Assembly (NCBI GenBank): GCA_025055765.1
Contig: JANWWS010000018.1
Coordinates: forward strand, 41,605 to 105,604
Source: Leptospiraceae bacterium
Lineage (GTDB): Bacteria > Spirochaetota > Leptospiria > Turneriellales > Turneriellaceae
Length of the DNA: 64,000 bases
Reading direction: 5' to 3'
Part shown: in pieces, positions 26,545 through 38,525 of the stretch
Position numbering within the stretch: position 1 is the first letter of the stretch
Layout of the letters: every line of letters begins with the position of its first letter
Position numbers and translations under genes: made by a program
The notes under the pieces: model-generated
The model's database searches: none
Told to the model about the DNA's origin: nothing
What the model saw: the letters and a program-made list of their open reading frames with translations, nothing else

Positions 26545-27708
26545 TCACTTTTGGATAAGTTTTACAATCTTTTGAGCACCCTCGCGTAGGTTTTCTGCCA
26601 CCTCTAGAGAAATCCCGCTTTTGAGGAGCATCTGGCGGGCTTCTTCTGCATTGGTACCAGCCAGACGCACAACAAGTGGTACTTTTATGGAGACATTCTT
26701 TGCTGCTTGGATAATACCCCCCGCAATGCGGTCACAGCGAACTATCCCGCCAAAGATGTTTACAAAGATACCCTTCACATTAGGATCGCTTAGGATGATC
26801 CGAAAGCCGTTCGTAACTGTCTCCACATTTGCCCCTCCCCCCACATCGAGAAAATTTGCCGGAAAAGCCCCTGCATGCTTAATAATGTCCATGGTGGCCA
26901 TGGCAAGTCCTGCTCCATTTACCATACAGCCTACATTGCCATTAAGGCGCACATAGTTGAGTTTATATTTTGATGCCTCAACTTCCAGGGGATCTTCTTC
27001 TGTGACATCACGCATAGCCAAATGGTCATTATGTCGAAAGAGAGCATTGTCGTCAAAGGTAATTTTCGCATCAAGCGGCAAAAGCCGGCCATCCTGAGTA
27101 GTTACCAAAGGATTAATTTCCACAAGAGAACAATCTTCTTCATGGTAGACTCGCCAAAGGCCCATGAAGAGAGCTACAGCATCTTTGATAAGTTCTGAGG
27201 GAAGCTTTAGGGCCCAGGCAAGTCGATTTGCCTGCCATCGCTGCAAACCAAGGCATGGCTCAATTACTTCTGTGAGGATTTTGTCGGGACTATGCTTGGC
27301 CACTTCCTCAATGTCCATCCCCCCAGCTTCGGAAACCATGAGAATAGGTTTGGCAAGCCGCCGATCTAAGGTAATACTGGCATAGTATTCTTTAAGAATA
27401 GGCATACCTTCTTCAATAAGTATTTTAAGAACCTTTTTCCCCTCCGGGCCAGTTTGCGGGGTAACGAGTTGCATACCTAGAATTTTCCGAGCTATGTCGT
27501 AGGTTTCTTCGGCACTGTGGGCTAATTTAACCCCACCACCCTTACCCCTCCCGCCTGCATGGATTTGGGCTTTTACTACGACGGTCTTCGTGCCTATTTT
27601 TTCGTAGATAGTCTTTGCCTCTTCTGGATTGTCTGTTACATATCCCTTGGGGGTTTTAAGGCCATAGCGTGCCAGAATTTCCTTCGCCTGGTATTCATGG
27701 ATTTTCAT
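26545..27708 (-). CDS. sucC: Succinyl-CoA synthetase beta subunit
   Basis: A 387-residue ATP-grasp subunit beginning [36 protein letters not shown] carries nucleotide-binding residues, and SLVEINPLV with ALDAKI-like [13 protein letters not shown] follows. The C-terminal [14 protein letters not shown] block contacts the alpha-subunit phosphohistidine. It is followed by sucD on the same strand and is divergent from ndk. Confidence 0.96.
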   Translation of the reverse strand: MKIHEYQAKEILARYGLKTPKGYVTDNPEEAKTIYEKIGTKTVVVKAQIHAGGRGKGGGVKLAHSAEETYDIARKILGMQLVTPQTGPEGKKVLKILIEEGMPILKEYYASITLDRRLAKPILMVSEAGGMDIEEVAKHSPDKILTEVIEPCLGLQRWQANRLAWALKLPSELIKDAVALFMGLWRVYHEEDCSLVEINPLVTTQDGRLLPLDAKITFDDNALFRHNDHLAMRDVTEEDPLEVEASKYKLNYVRLNGNVGCMVNGAGLAMATMDIIKHAGAFPANFLDVGGGANVETVTNGFRIILSDPNVKGIFVNIFGGIVRCDRIAGGIIQAAKNVSIKVPLVVRLAGTNAEEARQMLLKSGISLEVAENLREGAQKIVKLIQK

Positions 27709-27800
27709 ATATGGAAAAAGAAAAAATCGAAATTAACTGGTCAATTGCAAAAGCCGTTCTTTGATGTTGACAGTATATTTCCTTGCAGGGCTGCGACAGT

Positions 27801-28256
27801 ATGAAGCTTGACGAACTCCACCGTGAATTTTTCTCAAAAGATTATACATTCATGATGATTAAACCAGACGCGGTAAATGCTGGCCATGCTTCAGCAATAT
27901 TAAAAAGGGTCGAAGAAGAAGGCTTTCAAATCAGGGCAATAAAAAAAGTGCGTTTAACTCAAAGACAGGCCGAACTTTTCTATGCGGTGCATAAACAAAG
28001 GCCTTTTTATGAAGAGCTCACCCGCTTCATCTCTTCGGGGCCTGTGATTGCTGCGGTACTTGAAAGAGAAAATGCCGTGAATCATTGGAGGGAAGTTATT
28101 GGAGCAACAGATCCAAATGAGGCTAAGCCAAACACCATCCGCAAACTTTATGGTCGCTCAAAAGGCGAAAATGCGGTACATGGCTCGGATTCCCCCGAAA
28201 ATGCTGCTTTCGAAACAGCTTTCTTCTTTAGTGGCCTAGAACTTGCCGGGGAATAG
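27801..28256 (+). CDS. ndk: Nucleoside diphosphate kinase
   Basis: A 151-residue enzyme from the ATG at 27801 (an in-frame TTG at 27783 is less likely). It balances NTP pools through a phosphohistidine, about H127 in [20 protein letters not shown] near the N-terminus and [17 protein letters not shown] are family signatures. The length is slightly above the usual 140. The polyprenyl synthase gene starts 2 bases after its stop, using the GGGG at its 3' end as a ribosome-binding site. Confidence 0.95.
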   Translation: MKLDELHREFFSKDYTFMMIKPDAVNAGHASAILKRVEEEGFQIRAIKKVRLTQRQAELFYAVHKQRPFYEELTRFISSGPVIAAVLERENAVNHWREVIGATDPNEAKPNTIRKLYGRSKGENAVHGSDSPENAAFETAFFFSGLELAGE

Positions 28257-28257
28257 T

Positions 28258-29115
28258 TTGCCCAATTTTTTCGAGATTGCTGAAAGGCAAAGAAACTTTG
28301 AACAAAAAGCACGAGATTATTTAAACGAAACCTCCTGGAAAACCTCCCCCACCCCCCTAAAAGAAGCTATTTTTTATAGCTTGTTTGCCGGCAAAAGTAA
28401 GCGGCTACGCCCCCTTCTTTTGGAAGAACAAAGCCGCTTGTGTGGTTTAAATGAAAAAAGTATGTTCTACATGGCGTTAGCCATTGAATGTATCCATGCC
28501 TACTCGCTCGTGCATGATGACCTGCCTGCTTTAGACAACGATCCTCTGCGGCGCGGGGAACCCTCCTGTCATATACGCTTTGGAGAGGCCATGGCAATCC
28601 TTGCCGGCGATGGTTTACAGTCCCTAGCTTACGAGTGTCTGTCCTATGCAAGTCTTAATGCGCCGGCTCTTGAGCTTTTTTCCCGGTCAATAGGACCTGC
28701 GGGCATGGTGGGCGGTCAAGCTCTTGATATAGAAAGCACAAAAGAGCTCTCACCCGCTCTTTTGCGGGAAATCCATACCAAGAAAACAGGGTGTCTTTTT
28801 GCCCTTTCCAGTGCCCTACCTTATGTACAAACGAATCAGGAATCATCTTGGGCGTACAGACTGGGTCTTTATATGGGTAAGCTCTACCAGGTGGTCGATG
28901 ACTATCTAGATGCCACAGCGACAGAAGAAAAAGCAGGAAAAAAAACCGGAAAAGATCAAGACAAACTTACGTACATCCGGCTGTATGGACTTGATAAGAC
29001 AAAAAAAATGATATACCGCCAAAAAGAGAGACTTTTACGCTACCAAAAAAAATATTTTCCACATAGCCCCTTTCTTGAGCTTTTTATAAATTATCTAACA
29101 TCATCGATATCTTGA
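28258..29115 (+). CDS. ispA: Farnesyl/geranyl diphosphate synthase-type polyprenyl synthetase
   Basis: A 285-residue trans-prenyltransferase. I chose the TTG at 28258 because GGGG lies about 6 bases upstream; an in-frame TTG at 28243 is the alternative. The first aspartate-rich motif is HDDLPALDNDPLRRG and the second VVDDYLDATA, with KSKRLRPLLL and KTGCLF-type segments between. The spacing suggests an IspA-like C15 synthase, though C20 product cannot be excluded. Such enzymes make precursors for quinones and undecaprenyl carriers. The stop overlaps tlyA (TGATG). Confidence 0.9.
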   Translation: MPNFFEIAERQRNFEQKARDYLNETSWKTSPTPLKEAIFYSLFAGKSKRLRPLLLEEQSRLCGLNEKSMFYMALAIECIHAYSLVHDDLPALDNDPLRRGEPSCHIRFGEAMAILAGDGLQSLAYECLSYASLNAPALELFSRSIGPAGMVGGQALDIESTKELSPALLREIHTKKTGCLFALSSALPYVQTNQESSWAYRLGLYMGKLYQVVDDYLDATATEEKAGKKTGKDQDKLTYIRLYGLDKTKKMIYRQKERLLRYQKKYFPHSPFLELFINYLTSSIS

Positions 29116-29858
29116 TGAAATTAAAGGACTTCTTGGTAAGAGAAAATTTAGTCTTAAGTGAAAAAGAGTCTTCGGCTCTCATCTTAGCGGGTTATGTCTT
29201 AGTGAACGGTAGTCCCTGTTACCATGTTGGTTATTCTGTCAAAAAGGACGATGAGATAATTCTTAAAGCGCGCAAGCGTTTTGTCTCTAGATCCGCCGAA
29301 AAAATCTTGCCCTTGATCCAAAAATGGGGAGTTGTCATAAGTGATCTTGATTGGATCGATATTGGAGCCTCTACGGGTGGATTCACAGAGGTCTTGCTTC
29401 ATTTGGGTGCTCGACGGGTGGCCAGCATAGATGTAGGGTATGGATTGCTCCATCCCCGCCTAAGAAAAGATCCTCGGGTTTATGTGATGGAGCGAACCAA
29501 TTTTTTTCGGCTGCAAAAAGAGGAGCTTCCCTTTGAGCCCGATGGGTATGTGGCGGATATTTCCTTTGCCTCTTTGCGAGGGGTTTTGCAAAAAATTGCC
29601 ATGTGGGCCGAAAAAGACACCTCTTTAATTTGTCTTTTTAAACCTCAGTTTGAAATTGCCAAGGAGGAACGAAAAAAACTTGAAAGAGGTATCTTAAAAG
29701 ACGAAGGCATACGGCAAAAAACCCTAAAAGAATTTCTTTGCTTTGCTTCGGGTTTAGGATGGCAGCTGATCGCTCAAGAAGATGCACCCATTAAGGGAGC
29801 CAAAGGTAATCAGGAAGTAGTCATTTATTTTAAAATTACACGAGCCTCACTGATCTAG
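29115..29858 (+). CDS. tlyA: TlyA-family rRNA 2'-O-methyltransferase
   Basis: A 247-residue protein with an N-terminal S4 RNA-binding domain (residues 1-60: KLKDFLVRENLVLSEKES, LAGYVLVNG) and a Rossmann methyltransferase domain starting at WIDIGASTGGFTEVLL. DVGYGLLHPRLR, VADISFASLR and LFKPQFE are typical of TlyA/FtsJ-like enzymes. TlyA methylates riboses in 16S and/or 23S rRNA; members were once annotated as haemolysins. The S4 plus FtsJ order and the length fit. It is the last gene of the ndk-ispA-tlyA run. Confidence 0.9.
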   Translation: MKLKDFLVRENLVLSEKESSALILAGYVLVNGSPCYHVGYSVKKDDEIILKARKRFVSRSAEKILPLIQKWGVVISDLDWIDIGASTGGFTEVLLHLGARRVASIDVGYGLLHPRLRKDPRVYVMERTNFFRLQKEELPFEPDGYVADISFASLRGVLQKIAMWAEKDTSLICLFKPQFEIAKEERKKLERGILKDEGIRQKTLKEFLCFASGLGWQLIAQEDAPIKGAKGNQEVVIYFKITRASLI

Positions 29859-29967
29859 AAAAGCTTTTAGAATGTTTTGGATTTTTCGTTTCGAGTTTAT
29901 AGCAGAATAGATGTTTTTGGTTGTAGCCCGAGGGAAATTCCCTATCTTCCCCCTCTTCTAATAACCC

Positions 29968-30045
29968 GCCTTATCTTATTCCCCAGATGCGCTCTACGCC
30001 ATCAATAGAGGAAAAACATCTGCCATCGAAGGCAATAAGATAGGC
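29968..30045. repeat. Imperfect inverted repeat in the non-coding gap
   Basis: GCCTTATCTTATT (29968-29980) is nearly the reverse complement of AATAAGATAGGC (30034-30045), one base being looped out, with about 53 bases between. The 29859-30060 stretch around it contains no open frame of note. It may be a remnant of the decay that removed the helicase gene, or part of a small repeat; nothing more can be said. Confidence 0.35.
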
Positions 30046-30061
30046 TACCTAAGGCAAGCTC

Positions 30062-30691
30062 TTTAGATATTCTCGCCATTGAGCCGTTCTATGACGAGCG
30101 CTACGAGCCATCCAAACACCCCCACATAGGTAATTCGTCAACTATGAGAGCCCTGCGCATTACCCAAAAGCACGGCCATGAATTATGGTTAGGTAAACGC
30201 CCGCTGGGGAGCATGGCGAACTTTGTCAGGAAAAAATCCCCTTCTTGGCAACTTTCTTCTCTCTTCTTGTCTTGAGGTGTATCTCCGTCATATGATCGGC
30301 CTAGCCAATCTTTTCTAAGCAACGAAAGATAATTTTTCAGGGTCGCCTCTTGGTCATGAGTCAAAGCTTTTGTGAGATAAAGTAAAAGGAAGGTACTAGA
30401 GAACTTGGTAGGTTTTTCTTGAAAAAAGAGGCAAAAGATATGCCAGAGTTTTACCTGAAGCCGTGGGTGTCGTAAGGACAAGGTTGGCTCCCTCAAGAAA
30501 AACATCTAGGGTTCTTCTTTGATGAGTGTAGAGCTCATGAATGCCCCTTTTTGAGAGAGCTTCGCGTATGCTAGCGAGTAGATAGAAAAGAAATCAAGGG
30601 AGAGGGGTTCGTTGTTGCAAGGGAAAAACTTTTGTTCACCCGTGCGTCGACATAATCTTTTCAAAAGTTTATTTTGTCTTGCCTTACTCAA
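30062..30691 (-). pseudogene. Decayed N-terminal fragment of a DEAD/DEAH helicase (YprA/Hrq1, DUF1998 type)
   Basis: Two frames must be joined. From about 30580 to 30400 one frame reads REALSKRGIHELYTHQRR and then LTTPTASGKTLAYLLPLF, an N-terminal Q-like element followed by helicase motif I (TASGKT at about 30447-30473). The frame then changes and reads LYLTKALTHDQEATLKNYLS and GRSYDGDTPQDKKREE, the motif Ia region and the YDGDTP signature of this family. Further on, RRALIVDELPMWG at about 30131-30151 is a damaged motif II. Stops interrupt every frame and the remaining two thirds of the gene is absent. The fragment starts in an overlap (TTG at 30689-30691) with the upstream aspartoacylase-like gene, so the intact gene was probably its operon partner. 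Confidence 0.75.
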
Positions 30692-31646
30692 GCTCCGTCT
30701 CGTCGTAACATATATGGTAAAGAGCTCTGCCGGGAATTACTTGAGGGTGTAGATTGTAACCCAGAATTTGCCCGTCTTTGTCTGCACGGATATAGCAAAG
30801 GTGCTCGCCCAAGACTGAGCGGATTTCACCTAATATATCACCTTCTTTAACTCTCTCGCCCGGCTTAGCTTTTGGGAAAAAAAGCCCGCCGCGGGGAGCT
30901 CTCAGCCAGCTTGAATGCTTAAAGTACGTGATTTTGGGGCTCTCTCCAGAGGGCTTCACGGAAGAGATCAGGCCATAATGGGTTAGCACCCGTAAAATAC
31001 CTGATATCCCCACTTCTCCCAAATCTTCCAATCGATTTGCTTGCCCAGCCTCAAACAAAATCACAGGCATGCCTCTTTTCGTGGCCTCCCGGCGCAGAGA
31101 ACCCTTGACTCCCTGGCTGTGGATAGTTATAGGAGCACCGAAGGCTCGTGCCAACTCCCTAACTTTATGAGAACGCATATTCCCCCTCACATGGGGATAA
31201 TTCCAGCGGTTGTAGCTTGCCGCATGTAGATCAAGCCCAAAGTCTGCGTCCTGTAAAAAATTTTCCCAAAGCCAATAAGCAAGACGGCTACCCTCTGAGC
31301 CATGGCCATCCCCAGGAAAAAGCCGGTTTAGATCACGCCTATCGGGCAGATAACGGCTTTGGAAAAAAAAAGCAGGCACATTCGCAATGGGAAGTAAAAT
31401 AAGTTCGCCCTTCATTTCTTGGGGATTTAGCCTCTCTGCTATTTCAAAAATAAGACCTGTCCCATTAAGTTCGTCGCCATGGACTGCAGCAATGATGAAA
31501 CCACGAACCCCTTCTTCGCTACCCCGCAAGTGGATATACGGAACACGTAAGGGAAAGCCAAAGTAGTCTTCATCAAACGTTAAGAAATTACGAACTGTTT
31601 CACCGGGGCGTGCTCGCGAGAGCTCATAAAAGGAGCTAATTGACAT
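30684..31646 (-). CDS. Succinylglutamate desuccinylase/aspartoacylase (AstE/AspA) family zinc hydrolase
   Basis: A 320-residue M14-like deacylase. The zinc ligands are in AAVHGDELNGTG (H and E) and a later histidine in FGLDLHAASYN. PDRRDLNRLFPG is the conserved arginine/asparagine substrate loop. The C-terminal half (about 230-320) is a beta domain including KAKPGERVKEGDILGEI, a lipoyl-like hinge common in the family. It probably removes an acyl group from a small metabolite or a peptide; the substrate is not evident. Confidence 0.85.
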   Translation of the reverse strand: MSISSFYELSRARPGETVRNFLTFDEDYFGFPLRVPYIHLRGSEEGVRGFIIAAVHGDELNGTGLIFEIAERLNPQEMKGELILLPIANVPAFFFQSRYLPDRRDLNRLFPGDGHGSEGSRLAYWLWENFLQDADFGLDLHAASYNRWNYPHVRGNMRSHKVRELARAFGAPITIHSQGVKGSLRREATKRGMPVILFEAGQANRLEDLGEVGISGILRVLTHYGLISSVKPSGESPKITYFKHSSWLRAPRGGLFFPKAKPGERVKEGDILGEIRSVLGEHLCYIRADKDGQILGYNLHPQVIPGRALYHICYDETELE

Positions 31647-31688
31647 AGACGAGCTCTAAACAAAAAAAGGAAAGCTTTTGTCAGTTGA

Positions 31689-32750
<1,062 letters not shown>

Positions 32751-32786
32751 AAAAATAGCCAAGTTTTCGTATTTCTAATATATTAG

Positions 32787-34118
<1,332 letters not shown>

Positions 34119-34180
34119 GGGTCCAAGAAGCGAAGGAAAGTCTTGTCGCCCTGTTTTTGCTAAAAAATTAGTAACTTGAA

Positions 34181-35326
34181 ATGGAAGATAAAGAACCTGG
34201 GGGGTCGGTTGGCATTGTTGAACCAAAATATTTTTCTTTTGATAAACTTGTCTTAGAAAGCGGTGCCGAACTCTCCCCCGTAACAATTTGCTACGAAACT
34301 TACGGCAAACTCAATGAAAGTAAATCAAATGCAATTTTAATTTGTCATGCATTCTCGGGCGATGCCCACGCAGCCGGGTTTCATAGAGGCGAAAAAAAAC
34401 CGGGCTGGTGGGACATGATGATAGGGCCTGGCAAGGCATTTGACACAAACCGTTTTTTTGTCATCTGCTCCAATGTCATTGGGGGCTGCGCAGGCTCCAC
34501 AGGACCTTCGTCTATAAACCCAGCTACGGGAAGGCGATACGCCCTAGATTTTCCTCTCATTAGTATTGGTGACATGGTAGCAGCCCAGGAAAGGCTCATA
34601 AGCTACCTGGGCATTGACAAACTCTTTTGCGTTGCAGGTGGATCGATGGGCGGTATGCAAACCCTCCAATGGGTTAAGGCTTTTCCAGAAAGAGTGCGCT
34701 CCGCCATTCCTATCGCCACCTGTGCTCGGCACAGTCCTCAGCAAATTGCCTTTAATGAGGTTGGCCGCCAGGCTGTTATGGCGGACCCAAATTGGAATCA
34801 TGGCAACTACTACGAGGCAGAACCTCCCGCCAGAGGACTTGCCGTGGCGCGGATGATTGGCCACATAACCTATATGAGCGATAAATCCATGGCGGAAAAA
34901 TTTGGGCGCCGCATGAAAGAAAAAAGCGACGGGTTTAAATTTGCTGTGGATTTTGAAGTAGAGGGCTATTTGCGTTATCGAGGTGACAGTTTCGTAAGAC
35001 GTTTCGATGCCAACTCTTACCTATACATCACAAAAGCTATGGATCTTTTTGATCTCGCAGGAGACAGGCCTCTGCATGAAGTATTTCGGGGAAAAGATGT
35101 GCGCATGCTTGTCATATCATATAAATCAGATTGGCTTTATCCTTCCTATCAGTCTCAGGAGATTGTAAGAGCCTGCAAGGTAGCTGGGATGGAATGCTCC
35201 TACGTGGAAATTGAGTCTACCTATGGCCACGATGCCTTTTTGTTAGAAACTGAGCGAAGTGAAAAACTTATTAAGCACTTCTTAGAAAGTGAGTATAGTG
35301 AAGTGGCAGGCTACTCTCTCAAGTAA
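34181..35326 (+). CDS. metX: Homoserine O-acetyltransferase
   Basis: A 381-residue alpha/beta-hydrolase-fold acetyltransferase that makes the O-acetylhomoserine used by MetY. The nucleophile is S155 in [10 protein letters not shown]. The acid and base lie in [10 protein letters not shown] and TYGHDAF near the C-terminus. [14 protein letters not shown] and the GRRYALDFP segment are family features. The 62-base gap from metY contains no evident promoter, so co-transcription is likely. Confidence 0.95.
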   Translation: MEDKEPGGSVGIVEPKYFSFDKLVLESGAELSPVTICYETYGKLNESKSNAILICHAFSGDAHAAGFHRGEKKPGWWDMMIGPGKAFDTNRFFVICSNVIGGCAGSTGPSSINPATGRRYALDFPLISIGDMVAAQERLISYLGIDKLFCVAGGSMGGMQTLQWVKAFPERVRSAIPIATCARHSPQQIAFNEVGRQAVMADPNWNHGNYYEAEPPARGLAVARMIGHITYMSDKSMAEKFGRRMKEKSDGFKFAVDFEVEGYLRYRGDSFVRRFDANSYLYITKAMDLFDLAGDRPLHEVFRGKDVRMLVISYKSDWLYPSYQSQEIVRACKVAGMECSYVEIESTYGHDAFLLETERSEKLIKHFLESEYSEVAGYSLK

Positions 35327-35332
35327 AAAGTC

Positions 35333-35944
35333 ATGAACGAGATTAGGCCTGATCACCAGATCATTGCCTCCCTTATTCCCGAAAAGAGCAGTGTCCTAGA
35401 TCTTGGATGCGGTGACGGTAGCCTCATGTCGCTTCTTATCCAGGAGAAAAAAGTGAAAGCGCAGGGAATTGAAATTGATCAGGAGATGATTTATGCCTGT
35501 GTGGCCAAGGGGCTCAATGTTTTTTTAGGAGACCTTGATAGCGGACTTTCTGAATATGAAGACCGACAATTTGACTATGTAATCTTAAACCAATGCCTAC
35601 AACAGCTCAAGCACCCGGGATCAGCCTTAGAAGAAGCTTTACGGGTGGGAAATTATGTGATTGTGGGATTTCCCAATTTTGCCTACTATAAAATACGCTT
35701 TCAGATTTTTTTTCAGGGGAAAACCCCTATAACAAAGAGCCTACCCTACCCTTGGTATGAGACACCTAATCTTCATTTTCTTACTATCCGGGATTTTCTG
35801 GAATACTGTGCCGAAAGAAATATTGCGGTTCTGCGCCGTTTTTATCTCTCACATAAACGCCTAATCCACTTTCGTCCTAATTTTTTTGCCGAAATGGCTA
35901 TTTTAGAAATCAAAAGGGTAAAGCCTGTCTCTAGGGTGGATTAA
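35333..35944 (+). CDS. metW: MetW methyltransferase-like protein
   Basis: A 203-residue class I methyltransferase-fold protein, 6 bases after metX. The SAM motif is VLDLGCGDGSLMSLL. The family signature is LNQCLQQLKHPGSALEEALRV, followed by IVGFPNFAYYKIR and PYPWYETPNLHFLT. MetW is regularly next to metX and is thought to assist homoserine acetylation; its biochemical role is not settled. The stop shares four bases (TTAA) with the convergent lipoprotein gene. Confidence 0.92.
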   Translation: MNEIRPDHQIIASLIPEKSSVLDLGCGDGSLMSLLIQEKKVKAQGIEIDQEMIYACVAKGLNVFLGDLDSGLSEYEDRQFDYVILNQCLQQLKHPGSALEEALRVGNYVIVGFPNFAYYKIRFQIFFQGKTPITKSLPYPWYETPNLHFLTIRDFLEYCAERNIAVLRRFYLSHKRLIHFRPNFFAEMAILEIKRVKPVSRVD

Positions 35945-38403
35945 GGCTGACAGCTGCCATCGTACTCGTATGGGCCAATGCTGCGCCAACTATCACTGCC
36001 GGGCCTTGGCTGCATGTCTTTATCTACAGCATAAAAGATGACCCCTGTCTTTGGCACATCGTTTACCCTAGTTAACGCACAAGGTGAGTTTGCCCCATAA
36101 TGAAAATCTGGGGGATTTGCATTGGGGTTCACAAAGAGAGGAGCCAAATTCCGGTGGCCTGGTGCCGATATACAAGTAGAGTTATCATTATTACAAATTT
36201 GGGTCGGATTTATCTGATCTAAGTACACTGTTTCGTTGTTGAGAGAAACAAAGGCAGGTAGAGTATTCCAAAAGTTATTGTAGGATAGATCGTAGCTACT
36301 GGGCATGCTTGGGCCATCAACGCGTATGCCATATTGTCTCTGGCCTGTGCCAGGTATGAGGTGGCTGTAAAAGGTGCGCAAATTAGTAGCCGACGGATTT
36401 AGGTAGATTCCTGAAGAGATGCCATTAATTGCTGCTTGGCCACCTAAGAGCAAGCTATGAGAAATGGTTAGGTCGGCAGAGAGATTCGTATTTCGTACAG
36501 CATAAGCTGTTGCGGTGGGTTGATGAGTTGCGGCAAGATTTCCCCCATAAATAATGGTGTTTTCTGCAACAAGCGTGAGAGATCCAGATGAGTTGTCGAT
36601 AAAAATCCCATGGTGCCCTGCCCGGCTTGCCCCACCAGAAATTTCCGAATTTAGAATTTGTAGGGTAAGCACGGCGTTGCTTTTTATATAAAGGGCAGCA
36701 CTTTCATAACCACTACCTGCAAAAAGACTCATGGCAGTGAGTTTTATATTACCTGAGGCATTGCTATCGATATAGAGGGCCGTTACTTGAGAATTAGAAA
36801 CATGGGATACTCCTCCTACCAAGATAGCATTGCCTATCATAAGTGAGGACATCGCCGCATCGATGCGCATACCTGAGGATATGCAGGAGTTTCCAGAACA
36901 ATTACCCCCCTGAAAGGAGCCATATGAAATTTGGGTATTGGGATAGGTCGCGGCATTTTGTATAAATAAGCCACTCGTAGTGCAAAGGTAGGAACTGCAG
37001 ACGCCACCAAGGAAGCTACTCTGATCTATTTTTGCTGGTTTTCCATTAAATTTCAAAGCTGTAGAATGGCTTTGATTAGGCCCTATCACACGAAGGCCGC
37101 GTAGAACAGGTTCGGGACTACTTATAGCCGAGGAGGTGTACAGGGTGGCACAAGGGTTCGCTGCGCTTATGCTTGGGCATGATGTAATCCCGGAGCCGTC
37201 TAACACGCTGCGGCTTGACTCATCCCAGGCCATATCTGCCATGTTCGAGAAATTGTATGCCCCCAAAAGAGAAATGCCTTCCTTTATTTCAAGGGGAGAG
37301 GCGATTGTGTAAGTACCACTTGCCAAAATGACGTAACAATCCTTATCACTGGCACAAGCCGAGCCATGAAGAGAAAAAAGCTGGTTATAGGCCCAAGACA
37401 CAGATTGTTGCGCCGTAGCTGGGGTTTGCCCATTATAGGCATCGTTCCCGTCGGGTTTTACATAGCGGATACGGCTTATGTCTGTCACCACATGATAGGT
37501 CAAGCTTATTGAAGAGTAGACATAGGGTTCGTTATTTACGGCAAAGCATTGGCTAATAAGAAGGCTCTTGTAGCTTCCTGTATTCCACGGTAAAGCTGGA
37601 CTAATGGTAAGTGTGTCGTTTGGTAAATTGGTTGTACTAAAGCTGAAGTTTGCTGTCTGCAACATAGAACCACTCATATGGATCACCAAACAATTGGCCG
37701 GGTCAAAAGAACGATTAATGCGCAGCACAATTGGGTCGTTTTTGCCTATAAAAGAAAAATTGGGCGGATTTTGGGATACCAATTCATATCCCCAAGGGAT
37801 ACAGTGGACCACCACATTGTTTATATCAGAATTGGCAATGGTACCCGAACCATTATTTACAGTACAAAGTCCATTTGGAGGCTGGCTTACCACGGTAATA
37901 TGATAGCTTGCCCCGTTCGGCAAAAGAGTGTTTTGGAACCAAAAACTACTGCCGGTAGTTAGCGTGATGGTTTCCATTAGGTTTATCGATATAGTTACAT
38001 GAAACTGGGGGCCGCTTGAGGTGATCTGACCTCCAACAAGAAAAAGGACCGTAACACACTGGACTTCTATGAAAACATCCGTCTTGGATATGCTTCCATT
38101 TGCTGGATTGGGGGTACACTCTTGGCGGTGGCTTGGTGAGCTCACGGTTATCTGGTACAAACTTCCTTCTTTTAAGAGAGTACCAAAAGAATACTCTCCA
38201 TCTCCCCCTATAGTAATGATTTCGGCCCCATTTAGTTGTAACCCAAGACTATTGCCCGTAAGCATACCTTGTACTTTTACTTTCACAAGGTAATTGCCTT
38301 GCTCAAGCCGCAGGATGTCTTTTTCTAGAGGATTGGTGAGTTCCGCCTGGCGTAGGCAGGCTACGAGAACGAACGGCAAAAAACAGGTAAAATATTTTTT
38401 CAT
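35941..38403 (-). CDS. Large surface lipoprotein with Ig-like and beta-helix (DUF1565-like) domains
   Basis: An 820-residue protein from the ATG at 38401-38403; the frame is open further upstream, but this start begins a lipoprotein signal (MKKYFTCFLPFVLVAC). Two tandem repeats of about 80 residues follow, each ending in a cysteine (QC and VHC) and sharing GSxSFGTLL/FQNTLLPNGASYHITV-like strands. Then comes an Ig-like/Big_5-type domain (about 220-320), and then a DUF1565-type right-handed beta-helix (RYVKPDGNDAYNGQTPATA, ASGTYTIASPLEIKEGISLLG). The rest is a run of beta-helix rungs rich in S, N and G. It is very likely anchored on the outer surface; such proteins often bind polysaccharide or host material. 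Confidence 0.8.
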   Translation of the reverse strand: MKKYFTCFLPFVLVACLRQAELTNPLEKDILRLEQGNYLVKVKVQGMLTGNSLGLQLNGAEIITIGGDGEYSFGTLLKEGSLYQITVSSPSHRQECTPNPANGSISKTDVFIEVQCVTVLFLVGGQITSSGPQFHVTISINLMETITLTTGSSFWFQNTLLPNGASYHITVVSQPPNGLCTVNNGSGTIANSDINNVVVHCIPWGYELVSQNPPNFSFIGKNDPIVLRINRSFDPANCLVIHMSGSMLQTANFSFSTTNLPNDTLTISPALPWNTGSYKSLLISQCFAVNNEPYVYSSISLTYHVVTDISRIRYVKPDGNDAYNGQTPATAQQSVSWAYNQLFSLHGSACASDKDCYVILASGTYTIASPLEIKEGISLLGAYNFSNMADMAWDESSRSVLDGSGITSCPSISAANPCATLYTSSAISSPEPVLRGLRVIGPNQSHSTALKFNGKPAKIDQSSFLGGVCSSYLCTTSGLFIQNAATYPNTQISYGSFQGGNCSGNSCISSGMRIDAAMSSLMIGNAILVGGVSHVSNSQVTALYIDSNASGNIKLTAMSLFAGSGYESAALYIKSNAVLTLQILNSEISGGASRAGHHGIFIDNSSGSLTLVAENTIIYGGNLAATHQPTATAYAVRNTNLSADLTISHSLLLGGQAAINGISSGIYLNPSATNLRTFYSHLIPGTGQRQYGIRVDGPSMPSSYDLSYNNFWNTLPAFVSLNNETVYLDQINPTQICNNDNSTCISAPGHRNLAPLFVNPNANPPDFHYGANSPCALTRVNDVPKTGVIFYAVDKDMQPRPGSDSWRSIGPYEYDGSCQP

Positions 38404-38463
38404 TAGTATTTTAGACGAATCCTTTGTGTGTTCGTTAACAACTTTTTGCATTAGAAACAGTCA

Positions 38464-38487
38464 TTTTGAGGAGAGATCCTCTCAAAA
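38464..38487. promoter_or_regulatory. Imperfect palindrome between the lipoprotein gene and gcvH
   Basis: The 24 bases TTTTGAGGAGAGATCCTCTCAAAA-like region (left arm TTTTGAG at 38464-38470, right arm CTCAAAA at 38481-38487) form an almost complete inverted repeat. It lies 39 bases upstream of the gcvH ATG within a 122-base divergent intergenic region. Position and symmetry suit an operator for either gene. No glycine riboswitch is recognisable here. Confidence 0.4.
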
Positions 38488-38525
38488 CATTTTACACCTT
38501 ACTTCCCCCCTACATTTTTTCCCTC

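Noticed and set aside
29859..30061. An intact gene in the space after tlyA
   Set aside because: All frames are broken by stops; only an imperfect inverted repeat and short coding-like scraps are visible.
38464..38525. gcvH starting 60 bases earlier
   Set aside because: The added residues are unlike the H protein N-terminus, and the palindrome occupies that stretch.
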